Assembly: GCA_003568315.1 (NCBI GenBank)
Contig: PWYL01000049.1
Coordinates: 1-39,782, forward strand
Length of the DNA stretch: 39,782 bases
Reading direction: 5' to 3'
DNA from: Mollicutes bacterium
Lineage (GTDB): Bacteria > Bacillota_I > Bacilli_A > Izemoplasmatales > Izemoplasmataceae
Positions 1 to 8,857 of the stretch are shown one piece after another. A model generated the notes under the pieces. That model searched no databases, had not been told where the DNA came from, and saw only the letters and a list, made by a program, of their open reading frames with translations. A program made the position numbers and the translations under genes. The first letter of the stretch is position 1; each line of letters begins with the position of its first letter.

Positions 1-535
1 CGAAACTCGCTCCGCCAGAGAATCCGTGGGCATGTTCATAGACGCCGCCGATGTTCAAGGCTTGGCCCGGCCCCTGTCCGAAGCCCATGGGAAGGAGCAA
101 TCCCGCGCTCGCAAAAAGCGAGGGAAAGAAGGTGTGGGCGAAAAGGAGGGTGAGAGACAGACCGATGAGGCCCTGCAATAGATAGGTGGAAACGATAATC
201 ATCCCGTTGAAGAAACTCTGGCCCTTGCGGGTGCCGACAACGAGTTTCTCATGGACCTTGAGCCCCAAAGCGATGAAACCCAGGGCGATGGCATGATATG
301 TGATCATGCCCAAGAAACGGTTGGTGTCTTGCATTTGCTGGAGATCGACGATACGGGAATAGACGAGCTCTTTGACCAAAAGACCCAAGAAACCGGCGAT
401 GACCGCCGTCGGAAGCAGGGATTTCCGGAGAAACGGGATCTTCCTCCGAAGAACGTTCGCAAACATCAAAAGCAGAGCCAAGAAACCGAAATGCATCATG
501 CCTTCCCAGATGATGAAGTCGCGGAAATCGATCAT
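1..535 (-). CDS. Sodium/glutamate-type symporter, partial (3' end off window)
   Basis: Membrane transporter of the ESS/GltS-like family, which moves glutamate or related anions with sodium in characterised members. About 178 residues are visible, starting MIDFRDFIIWEG. They contain at least four hydrophobic segments and the segment LLPMGFGQGPGQALNIGG, typical of GltS-like proteins in Firmicutes. The ATG at 535 overlaps the stop of the upstream acyltransferase gene by four bases (ATGA), so the two are probably translationally coupled. The C-terminal half lies beyond position 1. The substrate cannot be fixed from this fragment; the family call is fairly secure, glutamate specificity is inference. 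Confidence 0.75.
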   Translation of the reverse strand, partial: MIDFRDFIIWEGMMHFGFLALLLMFANVLRRKIPFLRKSLLPTAVIAGFLGLLVKELVYSRIVDLQQMQDTNRFLGMITYHAIALGFIALGLKVHEKLVVGTRKGQSFFNGMIIVSTYLLQGLIGLSLTLLFAHTFFPSLFASAGLLLPMGFGQGPGQALNIGGVYEHAHGFSGGASF

Positions 536-1725
536 GTTATGACGCTCCCTCTCATGTATTCGATGGCGAGGACGTATTTCAGCGCGTTGCGGCGGGGGTG
601 GTTCAAAAGATACAACGTGCGGTCCTCGTCACGGTTGTGGATGATGAGTTTGTTGCGTTGTTGCACGGCGGCATCCAGATGCTCGACGGACCATTCGATC
701 CGCTCTTTGCCCGGAATCTCCACCACGATGCGGGAGGGGAAAAGCGAAACCTCGCCTTCCCCGAGGAGAGTCTTTTTCGTCGAACGGACGACATCGAGCA
801 CCCGTTCCCCCTCATCCGCGAAGAGCTCCTTGTCAAGGGGGTGGTTGTCGATTCTTTCCCGGAGCGCCCGCTTCTGCTTGTCATGCCATTCGTGGCTCAA
901 GATGTGAGAACCTTCGCTTTCTGCGGGATGGAAGCGGCCCCAACCGTCGATGGCGGCGGTGAATCCGCACGATGTGCAATGCACGGCGTCTTTTTCGCTT
1001 TGGAGGGTATCGAACACCCCACACGCCGGGCAGAAAAAATAGGCGCTTTCGAAATACTCCGCGGGGGCGGAGCCTTTGTAAAGCGTCGAATGTCTCTCGG
1101 CGAACGCCAAATCGTCGACGGCGAGTTCCGTCTCGATCATGGAAAGGATGTCCTCGGGGGAGAGCTCCTTGTATTCCTCGGGCCGGAGGATTCTTTTCAC
1201 ACTACCCTTCATATATCCCTTGCGGACCCCCCTGCCCCAGCGGGGGTTGGAGAGATGGCCGCCTTCGATGCTATAGAGGAGCACGGGCACCTTCAAGAGC
1301 TTCACGAGTTTGCCGATCGCTTTGGGCATCTCCATGAGCCGGCCGTCGAAGGTGGCGTTCCCTTCGGGAAAAATGCCGATGGAGCCGCCGCTTTTCACGA
1401 CGGATTTGATGTCGCGGATGGTGGCGAGGTCCGAACGGTATTTCGTCTTCGGGATCGGCATGACGAGCTTCTTCATGAAGAAGGCCCAGAACCTCACGGA
1501 AAAGATCATGTCGGAGGCCACATAGAAAATGGGCTCACGGAAAGAGAGGCCGACGGTGAATGGGTCGATGTCCATCACATGGTTGGAAAGGACGAGGTAG
1601 GGTCCTTTCAAGTCCTTCGGCGGGCGGAAGCGGACGGCGGTATGGTTGTAGCGGAGTTTCATGAAAAGACGGAAAAAAGGGCGCAGAACGGCGAAAGTCA
1701 CGGTGTGGCGGATTCTTTTGCGCAA
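532..1725 (-). CDS. PlsC-like acyltransferase with C-terminal zinc ribbon and extra domain
   Basis: Predicted 1-acyl-glycerol-3-phosphate acyltransferase-like enzyme acting at the inner membrane face in phospholipid synthesis or remodelling. The HX4D motif is at H49-D54 (NHVMDID) and the glycerophosphate-binding motif FPEGNATF at 119-126. A domain of about 170 residues follows, beginning with a four-cysteine zinc-ribbon pattern (CPAC at 232-235, CTSC at 250-253) and ending in a beta-rich stretch that could be PH/GRAM-like. At 397 residues it is much longer than a plain PlsC (about 240). The start is TTG, chosen because AAAGGTGG lies seven bases upstream; a nearby ATG is out of frame. It follows lepA by 33 bp, probably in one operon. 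Acyl acceptor unknown. Confidence 0.8.
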   Translation of the reverse strand: MRKRIRHTVTFAVLRPFFRLFMKLRYNHTAVRFRPPKDLKGPYLVLSNHVMDIDPFTVGLSFREPIFYVASDMIFSVRFWAFFMKKLVMPIPKTKYRSDLATIRDIKSVVKSGGSIGIFPEGNATFDGRLMEMPKAIGKLVKLLKVPVLLYSIEGGHLSNPRWGRGVRKGYMKGSVKRILRPEEYKELSPEDILSMIETELAVDDLAFAERHSTLYKGSAPAEYFESAYFFCPACGVFDTLQSEKDAVHCTSCGFTAAIDGWGRFHPAESEGSHILSHEWHDKQKRALRERIDNHPLDKELFADEGERVLDVVRSTKKTLLGEGEVSLFPSRIVVEIPGKERIEWSVEHLDAAVQQRNKLIIHNRDEDRTLYLLNHPRRNALKYVLAIEYMRGSVIT

Positions 1726-1758
1726 GGTGGACCCACCTTTCCATAGGGGATGGATGGC

Positions 1759-3591
1759 TCAGTCTTCTTCGAGGGAGAGCACGGAGAGGAAGGCTTCCTG
1801 GGGCACATCGACCTTGCCGACGCTTTTCATGCGGCGCTTGCCCTCCTTCTGTCTTTCGAGGAGTTTTTTCTTCCGGCTCACATCCCCGCCGTAACATTTC
1901 GAAAGCACGTTCTTGCGGAGCGCCCGGATGGTCGAACGAGCGACAATCCGGTTGCCGAGGGACGCTTGCACGGGCACTTCGAACATCTGGCGCGGGATGA
2001 GTTCCTTGAGTCTTTCGGTGATGGCCTTCCCCCGCTTGTGGGCGAAATCGCGATGGACGATGACGGAAAGCGCGTCCACGCTCTCGTGGTTGATGAGGAT
2101 GTCCATTCGGACGAGGTCGCTCTCCTTGTAGCCTTTGAATTCGTAGTCGAGAGAGGCATAGCCCTTGGAGGATGATTTCAACTTGTCGAAGAAATCATAG
2201 ACGATCTCGAGGAGGGGGAGATCGTAGGCGAGTTCGACGCGATGATCGCCCAAGTAGCGCGTGTCTTTGTAGATGCCGCGCTTGTTCTGGCAGAGTTCCA
2301 TGATGTTGCCGACATATTCGCGCGGACACATGATGGTCGCATCCACATAGGGCTCCTCGATGGATTCGACCTCGGCCGGGTCGGGAAGGAGGCAGGGGTT
2401 GTCGACGGTGATCGTCTCGCCGTCTTTTCGTTTCACGTTGTAGACGACGCTCGGGGCCGTGGCGATGAGGCCGATGTCGAACTCGCGGCGGATCCGCTCT
2501 TGGATGATTTCAAGATGGAGGGTGCCCAAAAATCCACAGCGGAAACCGAAACCGAGGGCTTTCGAGTTCTCCGGCTCGAACATCAGACTCGCATCGTTCA
2601 GTTTCAGTTTTTCCAAGGCCTCACGGAGGTCGTTGTACTCGTTCGTGTCAATCGGGAAAAGGCCGCAATAGACCATCGACTTCATGGTCCTGTATCCCGG
2701 GAGCGGCTTTTTCGCGGCTTTTTCGGCGTGGGTCACGGTGTCGCCGACCCGGACGTTCTCCACCGACTTGATGGAGGCGACGAGATAGCCGACATCACCC
2801 GGCGCCAAATACTCCTTGGGTTCCCGCTTGGGGGTGTTGACCCCGACCTCGCTCACTTCGTAGACCTTCTTGCTCGCCACCATGCGGATCATGTCGCCCT
2901 TCCGCAAGACCCCCTCGACCATGCGGATGGAGGGGATGACACCGCGGTAGGGATCATAGAGCGAATCGAATATGAGCGCCCGGAGCGGTTTTTCGGCTTC
3001 GCCCGCCGGAGCGGGGATCCTCTCGACCACGGCCGCGAGGACTTCGTCGATGCCCTGCCCCTCCTTGGCGCTTGTGAGAATCGCATCGCTCGCGTCGAGT
3101 CCGATGACATCTTCGATGTCCTTCTTGACTTTCTCGACATCCGCGTTCGGGAGGTCGATCTTGTTGATGACGGGGATGATATCGAGGTCGTTGTCGAGCG
3201 CCAGATAGACGTTGGCGAGTGTCTGTGCCTCGATGCCTTGTGCCGCATCGACAACAAGAAGCGCACCCTCGCAGGCGGCGAGGCTCCGGGAGACCTCGTA
3301 GGTGAAATCGACATGCCCGGGCGTGTCGATGAGATGGAAAATGTAGTCTTCACCGTCTTTATGGCGATAGAGAAGCTGCACGGCGTTCAACTTGATGGTG
3401 ATGCCGCGTTCGCGTTCGAGATCCATCGAATCGAGGAGCTGTTCGCGCATCTCCCGCGCCGAGACGGAACGCGTCTTCTCGAGGATCCTGTCGGCCAGAG
3501 TGCTCTTGCCGTGGTCGATGTGGGCGATGATGGAAAAGTTGCGGATCCGTTTCTGCCGTTTCTCTATCTTGTCAAAATCGTTTCTGTCCAT
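1759..3591 (-). CDS. lepA: Elongation factor 4 (LepA)
   Basis: Ribosome-bound translational GTPase that back-translocates or remodels stalled ribosomes. The GTPase motifs are complete: G1 AHIDHGKST at 23-31, G3 DTPGH at 89-93, G4 NKID at 143-146. The C-terminal domain carries the LepA-specific region rich in basic residues. Length, 610 residues, is normal for the family (about 600). ATG start with AAGGAAG upstream. It sits between a GNAT gene (33 bp upstream) and the acyltransferase gene (33 bp downstream) with no terminator visible at either junction, so these are probably cotranscribed. Confidence 0.97.
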   Translation of the reverse strand: MDRNDFDKIEKRQKRIRNFSIIAHIDHGKSTLADRILEKTRSVSAREMREQLLDSMDLERERGITIKLNAVQLLYRHKDGEDYIFHLIDTPGHVDFTYEVSRSLAACEGALLVVDAAQGIEAQTLANVYLALDNDLDIIPVINKIDLPNADVEKVKKDIEDVIGLDASDAILTSAKEGQGIDEVLAAVVERIPAPAGEAEKPLRALIFDSLYDPYRGVIPSIRMVEGVLRKGDMIRMVASKKVYEVSEVGVNTPKREPKEYLAPGDVGYLVASIKSVENVRVGDTVTHAEKAAKKPLPGYRTMKSMVYCGLFPIDTNEYNDLREALEKLKLNDASLMFEPENSKALGFGFRCGFLGTLHLEIIQERIRREFDIGLIATAPSVVYNVKRKDGETITVDNPCLLPDPAEVESIEEPYVDATIMCPREYVGNIMELCQNKRGIYKDTRYLGDHRVELAYDLPLLEIVYDFFDKLKSSSKGYASLDYEFKGYKESDLVRMDILINHESVDALSVIVHRDFAHKRGKAITERLKELIPRQMFEVPVQASLGNRIVARSTIRALRKNVLSKCYGGDVSRKKKLLERQKEGKRRMKSVGKVDVPQEAFLSVLSLEED

Positions 3592-3624
3592 GTCGATCTT
3601 CCTTTCGTTGAGAGCCTCTTGCTC

Positions 3625-4188
3625 TCAATCGGCTGTCTTCGCGGGAACGCGGTCGGGATGGAGGCGTTCGAAAGCCTCTTTTTTCATACGGTATTCGACG
3701 CTTGTCCGTTTTCTTCCCAGCTGGTCGGTCCAGACGTCTTTTTGGACGGCCGTCTTTTCAAAACCGAGCGATGCGTAGACATGCCGGGCACGGGTGTTCT
3801 CCACCATGGTGTCGAGCTCGATCAGGGCGGCGGAAAGGTCGAAGAACACATGGGCCATGAGTGTTTTCAACGCGTCGCGGCCGAGCCCCCTGCCTTGCTT
3901 GGCGGCTTCACATATCTTGATGCCGATGACGGCGGTGGCATCGTCTTTGAACACGGAACTCATCTCGCCGATGGGCAAACCTTCTTCATCTTCCAAAATG
4001 TATACACGATGGCTCTTTTCATCGTGCTCTTGACGTTTCAGTTTCTTCTTGAGCTTCTCTTGGTCGGTCGGGATCCCTTTCGGGAAGCCCGCGTGTTCCA
4101 TGATGGCGCCATCCGCCCACCAGTCGGCAAGCAGCTCGGCATCGCGCTCTTCGGCGCGACGGACGCGCACCTTTTCTCCTGTCAACAT
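3625..4188 (-). CDS. GNAT family N-acetyltransferase
   Basis: Probable acetyl-CoA-dependent acetyltransferase of the RimJ/RimL-like branch, 187 residues. The acetyl-CoA-binding signature is in the segment AAKQGRGLGRDALKTL, followed by VENTRARHVYASLGFEKTA, a typical C-terminal GNAT element. The frame is open further upstream, but that stretch runs into the 3' end of rnpB. The ATG at 4188 is preferred because AAGGAAGG lies about ten bases upstream. First gene of the probable GNAT-lepA-acyltransferase-symporter unit. Substrate unknown. Confidence 0.8.
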   Translation of the reverse strand: MLTGEKVRVRRAEERDAELLADWWADGAIMEHAGFPKGIPTDQEKLKKKLKRQEHDEKSHRVYILEDEEGLPIGEMSSVFKDDATAVIGIKICEAAKQGRGLGRDALKTLMAHVFFDLSAALIELDTMVENTRARHVYASLGFEKTAVQKDVWTDQLGRKRTSVEYRMKKEAFERLHPDRVPAKTAD

Positions 4189-4226
4189 CAAAAACGCCTT
4201 CCTTTCGTGTTTCGCGACACATACCC

Positions 4227-4235
4227 ATTTTATCA
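4227..4235 (-). promoter_or_regulatory. Extended -10 promoter candidate for the GNAT-lepA operon
   Basis: Reads TGATAAAAT on the minus strand, a TGn-TAAAAT extended -10, about 38 bases before the GNAT start codon. No good -35 box is visible. Lies just downstream of the rnpB terminator. Confidence 0.4.
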
Positions 4236-4273
4236 CAACGGGCCTTTGGGAAAAAGTGGAAAGTTGACGAAAG

Positions 4274-4307
4274 AAAAAGACACCGGAGCGGACTCCGGCG
4301 TCTTTTT
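4274..4307 (-). terminator. Intrinsic terminator of rnpB
   Basis: GC-rich hairpin (GACGCCGGAG / CTCCGGTGTC) followed by TTTTTC on the minus strand, immediately after the 3' strand of RNase P helix P1. Confidence 0.85.
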
Positions 4308-4309
4308 GA

Positions 4310-4663
4310 CATCGCGCGTTTGTAAGCCATGTTCTGTACCCTTCCGGGCGGCAACCATTTATCTGTGCGCCTTCGCGCACCCCTTCACCGGTTCATTTCC
4401 CGTTGAAGGGCGCCCCTACCATAATTTGGGTTTCTAGCTCGCGGGGTTTACCCGTTCCAACCCGGGTGTTTCCACCCGGACTCGTCTCTGTGGCACTTTT
4501 ACAGGTACTCACGCCCCGAAGGTACGCTTTCCCGGCCGTCGCCCCCCAAGGGGCGCATGGCGTTATGGTTTCCGCCATCACGAACACTACAGGCGTCGCA
4601 GCCTGTGCTAGCATGGACTTTCCTAACGTCCCTTGCGGACGCTCGGGTGCCCAACGCGCAATG
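4310..4663 (-). ncRNA. rnpB: RNase P RNA (rnpB), Bacillus-like type
   Basis: Catalytic RNA of RNase P, which removes 5' leaders of pre-tRNAs. Conserved blocks on the minus strand: GGAAAGTCCATGCT near the 5' end, AAAAGTGCCACAGAGACGA, GGAACGGGTAAACCCC, GAGCTAGAAACCCAAATT, and ACAGAACATGGCTTACA at the 3' end. Helix P1 closes the molecule: CATTGCGCGTT at the 5' end pairs with AACGCGCGATG at the 3' end. The blocks resemble the Bacillus subtilis RNA more than the E. coli one, which suggests type B. Ends are set by P1 and may be off by a few bases. Confidence 0.95.
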
Positions 4664-4678
4664 TTTCCTGCTACTTCC

Positions 4679-4687
4679 ATTATAACA
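4679..4687 (-). promoter_or_regulatory. rnpB promoter, extended -10
   Basis: TGTTATAAT on the minus strand is a perfect extended -10 (TGn-TATAAT), about 16 bases before helix P1. It lies in the 35-bp gap between the pnp stop codon and rnpB, so rnpB has its own promoter. The -35 region is poor, as allowed for extended -10 promoters. Confidence 0.75.
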
Positions 4688-4698
4688 TATATGCCGTG

Positions 4699-6951
4699 TT
4701 ATTGTTTCTTGTCGTTGTTCTTGTTGGGCGGTCTTTGTCCGCGGTTACGCGGAGGACGGTTCTTGTCGCGCGGCGGTCTTTTGTCCTTGTCCTGACTACC
4801 GCGTTCCGGCTTTCCCGACGATTGACCCTCACCGGGCTTCGGTTTCGGCAGTGTGGCCTTGAGGGAAAGGTCGATGCGGCCGCGGTCGTCGATGCCGATG
4901 ACTTTCACGTCGACCTCGTCGCCGAGCTTGACGACATCCTCGACGCGCCCCACGCGTTCATGGGCGAGTTTCGAGATGTGACAGAGTCCGTCGGTGCCGC
5001 GCCAGAGTTCGATGAAGGCGCCGAATTTCTCGATCCGGACGACCTTGCCGCGGTAGACCTCGCCGACCTTGGCGACGCGGACGATGTCCTCGATTTCCTT
5101 CATGGCCTTGTTGATGGGTTCCATTTCGGTGTGCATGATCGTGACGCGCCCGTCCTGTTCGATGTCAATGCTGACATCGTCGTTGCGGTCGATGATGTCG
5201 TTGATCATCTTACCGCCCGGGCCGATGACGTCTCTGATCTTCTCGGGGTCGATGACCATGATCTTGACCTTGGGTGCGTATTTCGAGACTTCCTCGCGGG
5301 GCTCGGGGATGGCATCGAGCATGTTGTCGAGCACTTTCATGCGTGCTCCATGCGCTTGTTTGAGGGCTTTTTTGAGTATGTCCTTGGAGAGGCCCTTGAC
5401 CTTGATGTCCATCTGCAGGGCGGTGATGCCGTCCTTGGTGCCGGCGACCTTGAAGTCCATGTCACCGATATGGTCCTCGAGACCCTGGATGTCGGTGAGA
5501 ACACGGTGGGTGTCACCTTCGAGGACGAGTCCCATGGCGATGCCCGCGACCGGCGCTTCGATGGGTACACCGGCGGCCATGAGGCTCATGCAGCCGGCAC
5601 AGATCGAGGCCTGCGAGGTCGAACCGTTGCTCTCGAGGATCTCGCTGACGATGCGGATCGTGTAGGGGAAATCCTCCTCATCAGGTATGACTTGCAAGAG
5701 GGCTTTCTCCCCGAGAGCGCCATGACCGATCTCGCGCCGTTTCGGAGGGCCGTAGCGGCCGGTCTCACCCACACTGTAGGGCGGGAAGTTGTAATGGAGC
5801 ATGAATCGCTTGTTCTCGGTGTCGGCGATGCCGTCGATGATCTGGTGTTCCCTGAGAGCGCCGAGCGTCGTGATGGAGACGGCTTGCGTCTGTCCGCGGG
5901 TGAACATCGCGCTCCCGTGGGTGCGTTCGAAGACGTCGATTTCCGAATAAAGTTCGCGGAGTTCGTTCAACTCGCGGCCGTCGGGACGCTTGCCCTCTTC
6001 GACGATGAGGCGTCGCACTTCATCGGCGACGATGCCGTCGATGTGGCGTTGGGCGTCACGGACTTTCTGCTGCCGTTCTTTTTCATCGAGTGACTCGAAG
6101 GCGGTCTCGAGGGTCTCCTCGGTTTTTTCCTTGACGGCGGAGACGATGTCGCTCCGGGTCTCCCTGTCGAAAGTTTTCACGGCCTTCAAGAGTCTTTCTT
6201 TGAAGGAATCGTCGACGAGATTCACGGCGTCTTCATCAAGGGGTTCCGGTGTGTAGTCCATCTTTTCTTTACCGAGTTCGGCGACAATGTCCTTTTGGAA
6301 GCGACAGAGTTTCTTGATCCATTCATGGGCGAACATCATCGCTTCGGCCATGTCGTCCTCGGGTACCTGTTTGGCGGCGGCTTCGACCATGTTGATGGCT
6401 TCCTCCGTCCCGGCGACGGTCAAATCGATGTCGGAGTGTTCGAAGTCGTCTTCGGTCGGGTTCAGGATGAACTCGCCGTCCACACGTCCGACGACGACAC
6501 CGGCGACGGGCCCCTCGAAAGGAAGATGGCTCAAAGCCAGTGTCAGGCTGCTTCCGAGCATCGCCGCCATAGGGGGCGAATAGTCGTAGTTGCCGCTCAT
6601 GACCGTGTTGATGATCTGGATCTCGTGGCGGAAGCCCTCGGGGAAGAGCGGTCGGAGCGGTCTGTCGATCATTCTCGAGACGAGGGTCTCGAGTTCCGAG
6701 GGTTTCCCTTCGCGCTTGAAGAAGCCTCCGGGAATCTTCCCGGCCGCGTAGAGCTTCTCGGTGTAGTTCACCATCAGCGGGAAGAAGGGCAGATTCGACT
6801 GTTCCTTCGACGCCTGCATGGCAGTGAGGACGGCTGTGTCGTTGTAGCGGATCATCGCAGCGGATGTCGCTTGTCTCGCCACGCCGCCGAGTTCGACCTT
6901 GAGGGTCCTCCCGTCAAGGTCCATTTCGTAAACTTTCGTTTCTGGCAACAT
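4699..6951 (-). CDS. pnp: Polyribonucleotide nucleotidyltransferase (PNPase)
   Basis: Phosphorolytic 3'-5' exoribonuclease in RNA turnover. Two RNase PH-like domains are visible: the first begins near residue 10 (KVELGGVARQA), the second includes SEILESNGSTSQASICAG. They are followed by a KH domain with GPGGKMI (IDPEKIRDVIGPGGK) and an S1 domain (GEVYRGKVVRIEKFGAFIEL). Total 750 residues. The last ~50 residues form a low-complexity basic tail rich in K, R, P, N and Q, a possible RNA- or partner-binding extension. ATG start with AAAGA-rich leader. In many Bacillota pnp follows rpsO; here it is about 4 kb from rpsO with other genes between. Confidence 0.97.
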   Translation of the reverse strand: MLPETKVYEMDLDGRTLKVELGGVARQATSAAMIRYNDTAVLTAMQASKEQSNLPFFPLMVNYTEKLYAAGKIPGGFFKREGKPSELETLVSRMIDRPLRPLFPEGFRHEIQIINTVMSGNYDYSPPMAAMLGSSLTLALSHLPFEGPVAGVVVGRVDGEFILNPTEDDFEHSDIDLTVAGTEEAINMVEAAAKQVPEDDMAEAMMFAHEWIKKLCRFQKDIVAELGKEKMDYTPEPLDEDAVNLVDDSFKERLLKAVKTFDRETRSDIVSAVKEKTEETLETAFESLDEKERQQKVRDAQRHIDGIVADEVRRLIVEEGKRPDGRELNELRELYSEIDVFERTHGSAMFTRGQTQAVSITTLGALREHQIIDGIADTENKRFMLHYNFPPYSVGETGRYGPPKRREIGHGALGEKALLQVIPDEEDFPYTIRIVSEILESNGSTSQASICAGCMSLMAAGVPIEAPVAGIAMGLVLEGDTHRVLTDIQGLEDHIGDMDFKVAGTKDGITALQMDIKVKGLSKDILKKALKQAHGARMKVLDNMLDAIPEPREEVSKYAPKVKIMVIDPEKIRDVIGPGGKMINDIIDRNDDVSIDIEQDGRVTIMHTEMEPINKAMKEIEDIVRVAKVGEVYRGKVVRIEKFGAFIELWRGTDGLCHISKLAHERVGRVEDVVKLGDEVDVKVIGIDDRGRIDLSLKATLPKPKPGEGQSSGKPERGSQDKDKRPPRDKNRPPRNRGQRPPNKNNDKKQ

Positions 6952-6990
6952 GTCTTTCTTTCCTCTTTTCTTCTCTTCTTATTCTATTAT

Positions 6991-7019
6991 TCTTTATCTA
7001 ATCATATATGATATCACAA
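6991..7019 (-). promoter_or_regulatory. Candidate pnp promoter
   Basis: TTGTGA (7014-7019), 17-bp spacer, TAAAGA (6991-6996) on the minus strand. The spacer contains a perfect 12-bp palindrome ATCATATATGAT (7001-7012), which could be an operator or simply AT-rich spacer. Confidence 0.4.
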
Positions 7020-7066
7020 ACTGCCTGTTTCGTACAGTATCGGAAAGCATACCGGCAACACCCCGT

Positions 7067-7095
7067 GAAAAACCGTCCCGGTCGGGACGGTTTGG
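7067..7095 (-). terminator. Intrinsic terminator
   Basis: Perfect stem AAACCGTCCCG/CGGGACGGTTT followed by TTC, just downstream of the 196-residue membrane-anchored protein gene. Confidence 0.85.
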
Positions 7096-7113
7096 TCGTG
7101 ATGGCAAAGGTTC

Positions 7114-7704
7114 TCAGGAAGCTTCCTCCAGATAGATCGGCAATTGTTCCTCGGGGAATGTGCCGCGATTCGCGTCAAAGAGGAGTCTGACATCGAACCC
7201 CATTCCTTCGATGAACTCCTTGTTATCCTCATAGATGGCCTCGAGTTGCTGCCGTTCCTGATGCATTTCGGCTTCGAGTTCGTTCAAGTCCTCCTCGAAT
7301 TCCTTTACCGCCTCCTGGTATTTCTGCCGGTTCGCATAGAGGATGATGTCGTATTCGGGATCCTCTTTCTTGTCATAATAGTAGGAGGCGATGGCATACG
7401 CGGTTTCGTCGTCGTGTTCATAGACGAAGAAATACATAACGGCCTCGGCATAGATGCTCTCCCCGGCCTCTTCACCGGGAAGGCCAAGATGGAGGTCCGC
7501 TTTCAATGCGACCCACTCCAGACTATGCAGGCTGATTTCGCCACCCTTCTCGTCCTTCAGGAGTCCGACAACTGTCGGAGCATGCTTATGGGCGATTTCT
7601 TCGGATTCCGTATCGGGGGAATACGGGGGCTCACGCGTCAAGGCGAGAAAGAGCACGGTGGCTATAAACACGCCGAGCGTGATGAACAAAAGCAGTTTTT
7701 TCAA
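7114..7704 (-). CDS. Membrane-anchored hypothetical protein, acidic extracytoplasmic domain
   Basis: I do not recognise a family. 196 residues begin MKKLLLFITLGVFIATVLFLAL, a signal anchor or signal peptide without a lipobox cysteine. A strongly acidic domain follows with a coiled-coil-like stretch (YQEAVKEFEEDLNELEAEM) near residues 130-160. The start codon is TTG, chosen because AAGGAGGG lies seven bases upstream. It has its own promoter and its own terminator, so it is a single-gene transcript. Probably faces outside the cell; function unknown. Confidence 0.75.
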   Translation of the reverse strand: MKKLLLFITLGVFIATVLFLALTREPPYSPDTESEEIAHKHAPTVVGLLKDEKGGEISLHSLEWVALKADLHLGLPGEEAGESIYAEAVMYFFVYEHDDETAYAIASYYYDKKEDPEYDIILYANRQKYQEAVKEFEEDLNELEAEMHQERQQLEAIYEDNKEFIEGMGFDVRLLFDANRGTFPEEQLPIYLEEAS

Positions 7705-7754
7705 GTCGGTGCCCTCCTTGTTGTAGGGGGATGAAAAGTCGGTCCTATTTGCGC

Positions 7755-7783
7755 ATTATACGTCAAGACGGGTGAAATTGCAA
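7755..7783 (-). promoter_or_regulatory. Promoter of the 196-residue protein gene
   Basis: TTGCAA (7778-7783), 17-bp spacer, TATAAT (7755-7760) on the minus strand, about 50 bases before the TTG start. Confidence 0.75.
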
Positions 7784-7833
7784 TGCCATGCATCGCGAGA
7801 TGCGAGAAATCATCGGCCAACCCAAACTCCGTT

Positions 7834-8277
7834 TCATCCCGTGATACGGAAGAGGACATGGAAGAGGGCGATCATAAGGATGAGAATGACAGTGAAGACA
7901 GCGACAACCCGAGATAGACGAGAAAACATTCTGGCCGTCTCGTCTCGCAATCCTCTGTTCCAGAGGCGTTGGACGTCCGCTTTGACGACAAGGCTTGCCG
8001 CTAACGCCAAAGCCGCACAAAAGGCCAAGGGGGCCAGAATCCACGCGGGAAGACGTTCCAGTATGACAGGCAATGCCAACACGAAAGCAGAAAGCGCAAG
8101 CATACCGGAAAAGGAGAAAATCACCGCGGCTCGGATTCTCTGCGGCTTGAGCCGCACGGGGATAGGGTCGTCTCCGTTTTTCCCGGTGTCAGGGTTTTCG
8201 TCCCTTTTTCCTCTTTGCCAACCGAGGAACGGCCCCTCGGGGCCCGCAAAGCCGAAAAGCGTCTTTTGCTTTCGCAT
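7834..8277 (-). CDS. Small integral membrane protein, unknown
   Basis: 147 residues, not recognised. About 45 charged N-terminal residues are followed by three predicted membrane segments (around 48-70, 76-97 and 122-143). ATG start with GGAGGGG eight bases upstream. It follows the DUF5698/DUF2179 gene by 33 bp and is the last gene of the operon that starts with the AI-2E family transporter. No clear terminator is seen downstream. Confidence 0.65.
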   Translation of the reverse strand: MRKQKTLFGFAGPEGPFLGWQRGKRDENPDTGKNGDDPIPVRLKPQRIRAAVIFSFSGMLALSAFVLALPVILERLPAWILAPLAFCAALALAASLVVKADVQRLWNRGLRDETARMFSRLSRVVAVFTVILILMIALFHVLFRITG

Positions 8278-8310
8278 GGAAAAGACCCCTCCCTCAACAT
8301 GGATCCTTTG

Positions 8311-8853
8311 CTATTTTCTCAGGATTCCGTAGCCGCCGTAGACGGGCCGGATGTCGTTGATGGTGATCATCATCTGCTCGTCGTAGGATTTCAAGAGATC
8401 CAACGTCGGACGCATCTCCTTGCGGGGGATGTGGACGATGAGGATTTCCTTTCTGTCCTCTTTGCCGTAGGCGTCCGTCGCGGTGACACCGAAACCCCGT
8501 TCCCTTAGTTCCAAAGAAATCTTCTTGCCGAGATCCTTGCGGACGATCGCTTCGACGCGAATGGTGCCCACGGCGATCTTGTCCTCGATCATGGTGCCGA
8601 AGAAATTGCCTAAAGCGAACGCGAGGGCATAGACGACCACCTTGAAGGGATCGCTCATGATGTCGGTGAGGATCGTCACGGCGAGAATCACCCAAAGCAG
8701 CACCTCGAAGAAGGCGATGAACGAGCCGATGAGCTTTTCACCTTTCGTTATGAGGACGATGCGCACCGTCGAGATGGAGACCTCGAGGATCTTTCCGAAA
8801 AAGATGAACGAATAGAGGAAGAGGGGATGGACGGTGTCGAGAAGCTCGCTCAT
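8311..8853 (-). CDS. DUF5698/DUF2179 (UPF0316) membrane protein
   Basis: 180-residue protein with about three N-terminal membrane segments (LFLYSFIFFGKILEVSISTV, then IAFFEVLLWVILAVTI and VVVYALAFALGNFFG), followed by a cytoplasmic DUF2179 domain. Architecture and length match UPF0316 proteins of Bacillota, whose function is unknown. The ATG at 8853 is preferred over an upstream in-frame start because GGAAAGGGG precedes it and it leaves a 4-bp gap to the amidohydrolase stop. Probably translationally linked to that gene. Confidence 0.85.
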   Translation of the reverse strand: MSELLDTVHPLFLYSFIFFGKILEVSISTVRIVLITKGEKLIGSFIAFFEVLLWVILAVTILTDIMSDPFKVVVYALAFALGNFFGTMIEDKIAVGTIRVEAIVRKDLGKKISLELRERGFGVTATDAYGKEDRKEILIVHIPRKEMRPTLDLLKSYDEQMMITINDIRPVYGGYGILRK

Positions 8854-8857
8854 CGTT

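Noticed and set aside
2242-4437. Long plus-strand open frame (731 codons)
   Set aside because: Antisense to lepA, the GNAT gene and rnpB; composition is a mirror of those genes and shows no domain. GC-rich genes often leave such frames open.
4633-6093. Plus-strand open frame antisense to pnp
   Set aside because: Mirror frame of PNPase with DD/VD-rich low-complexity content and no ribosome site.
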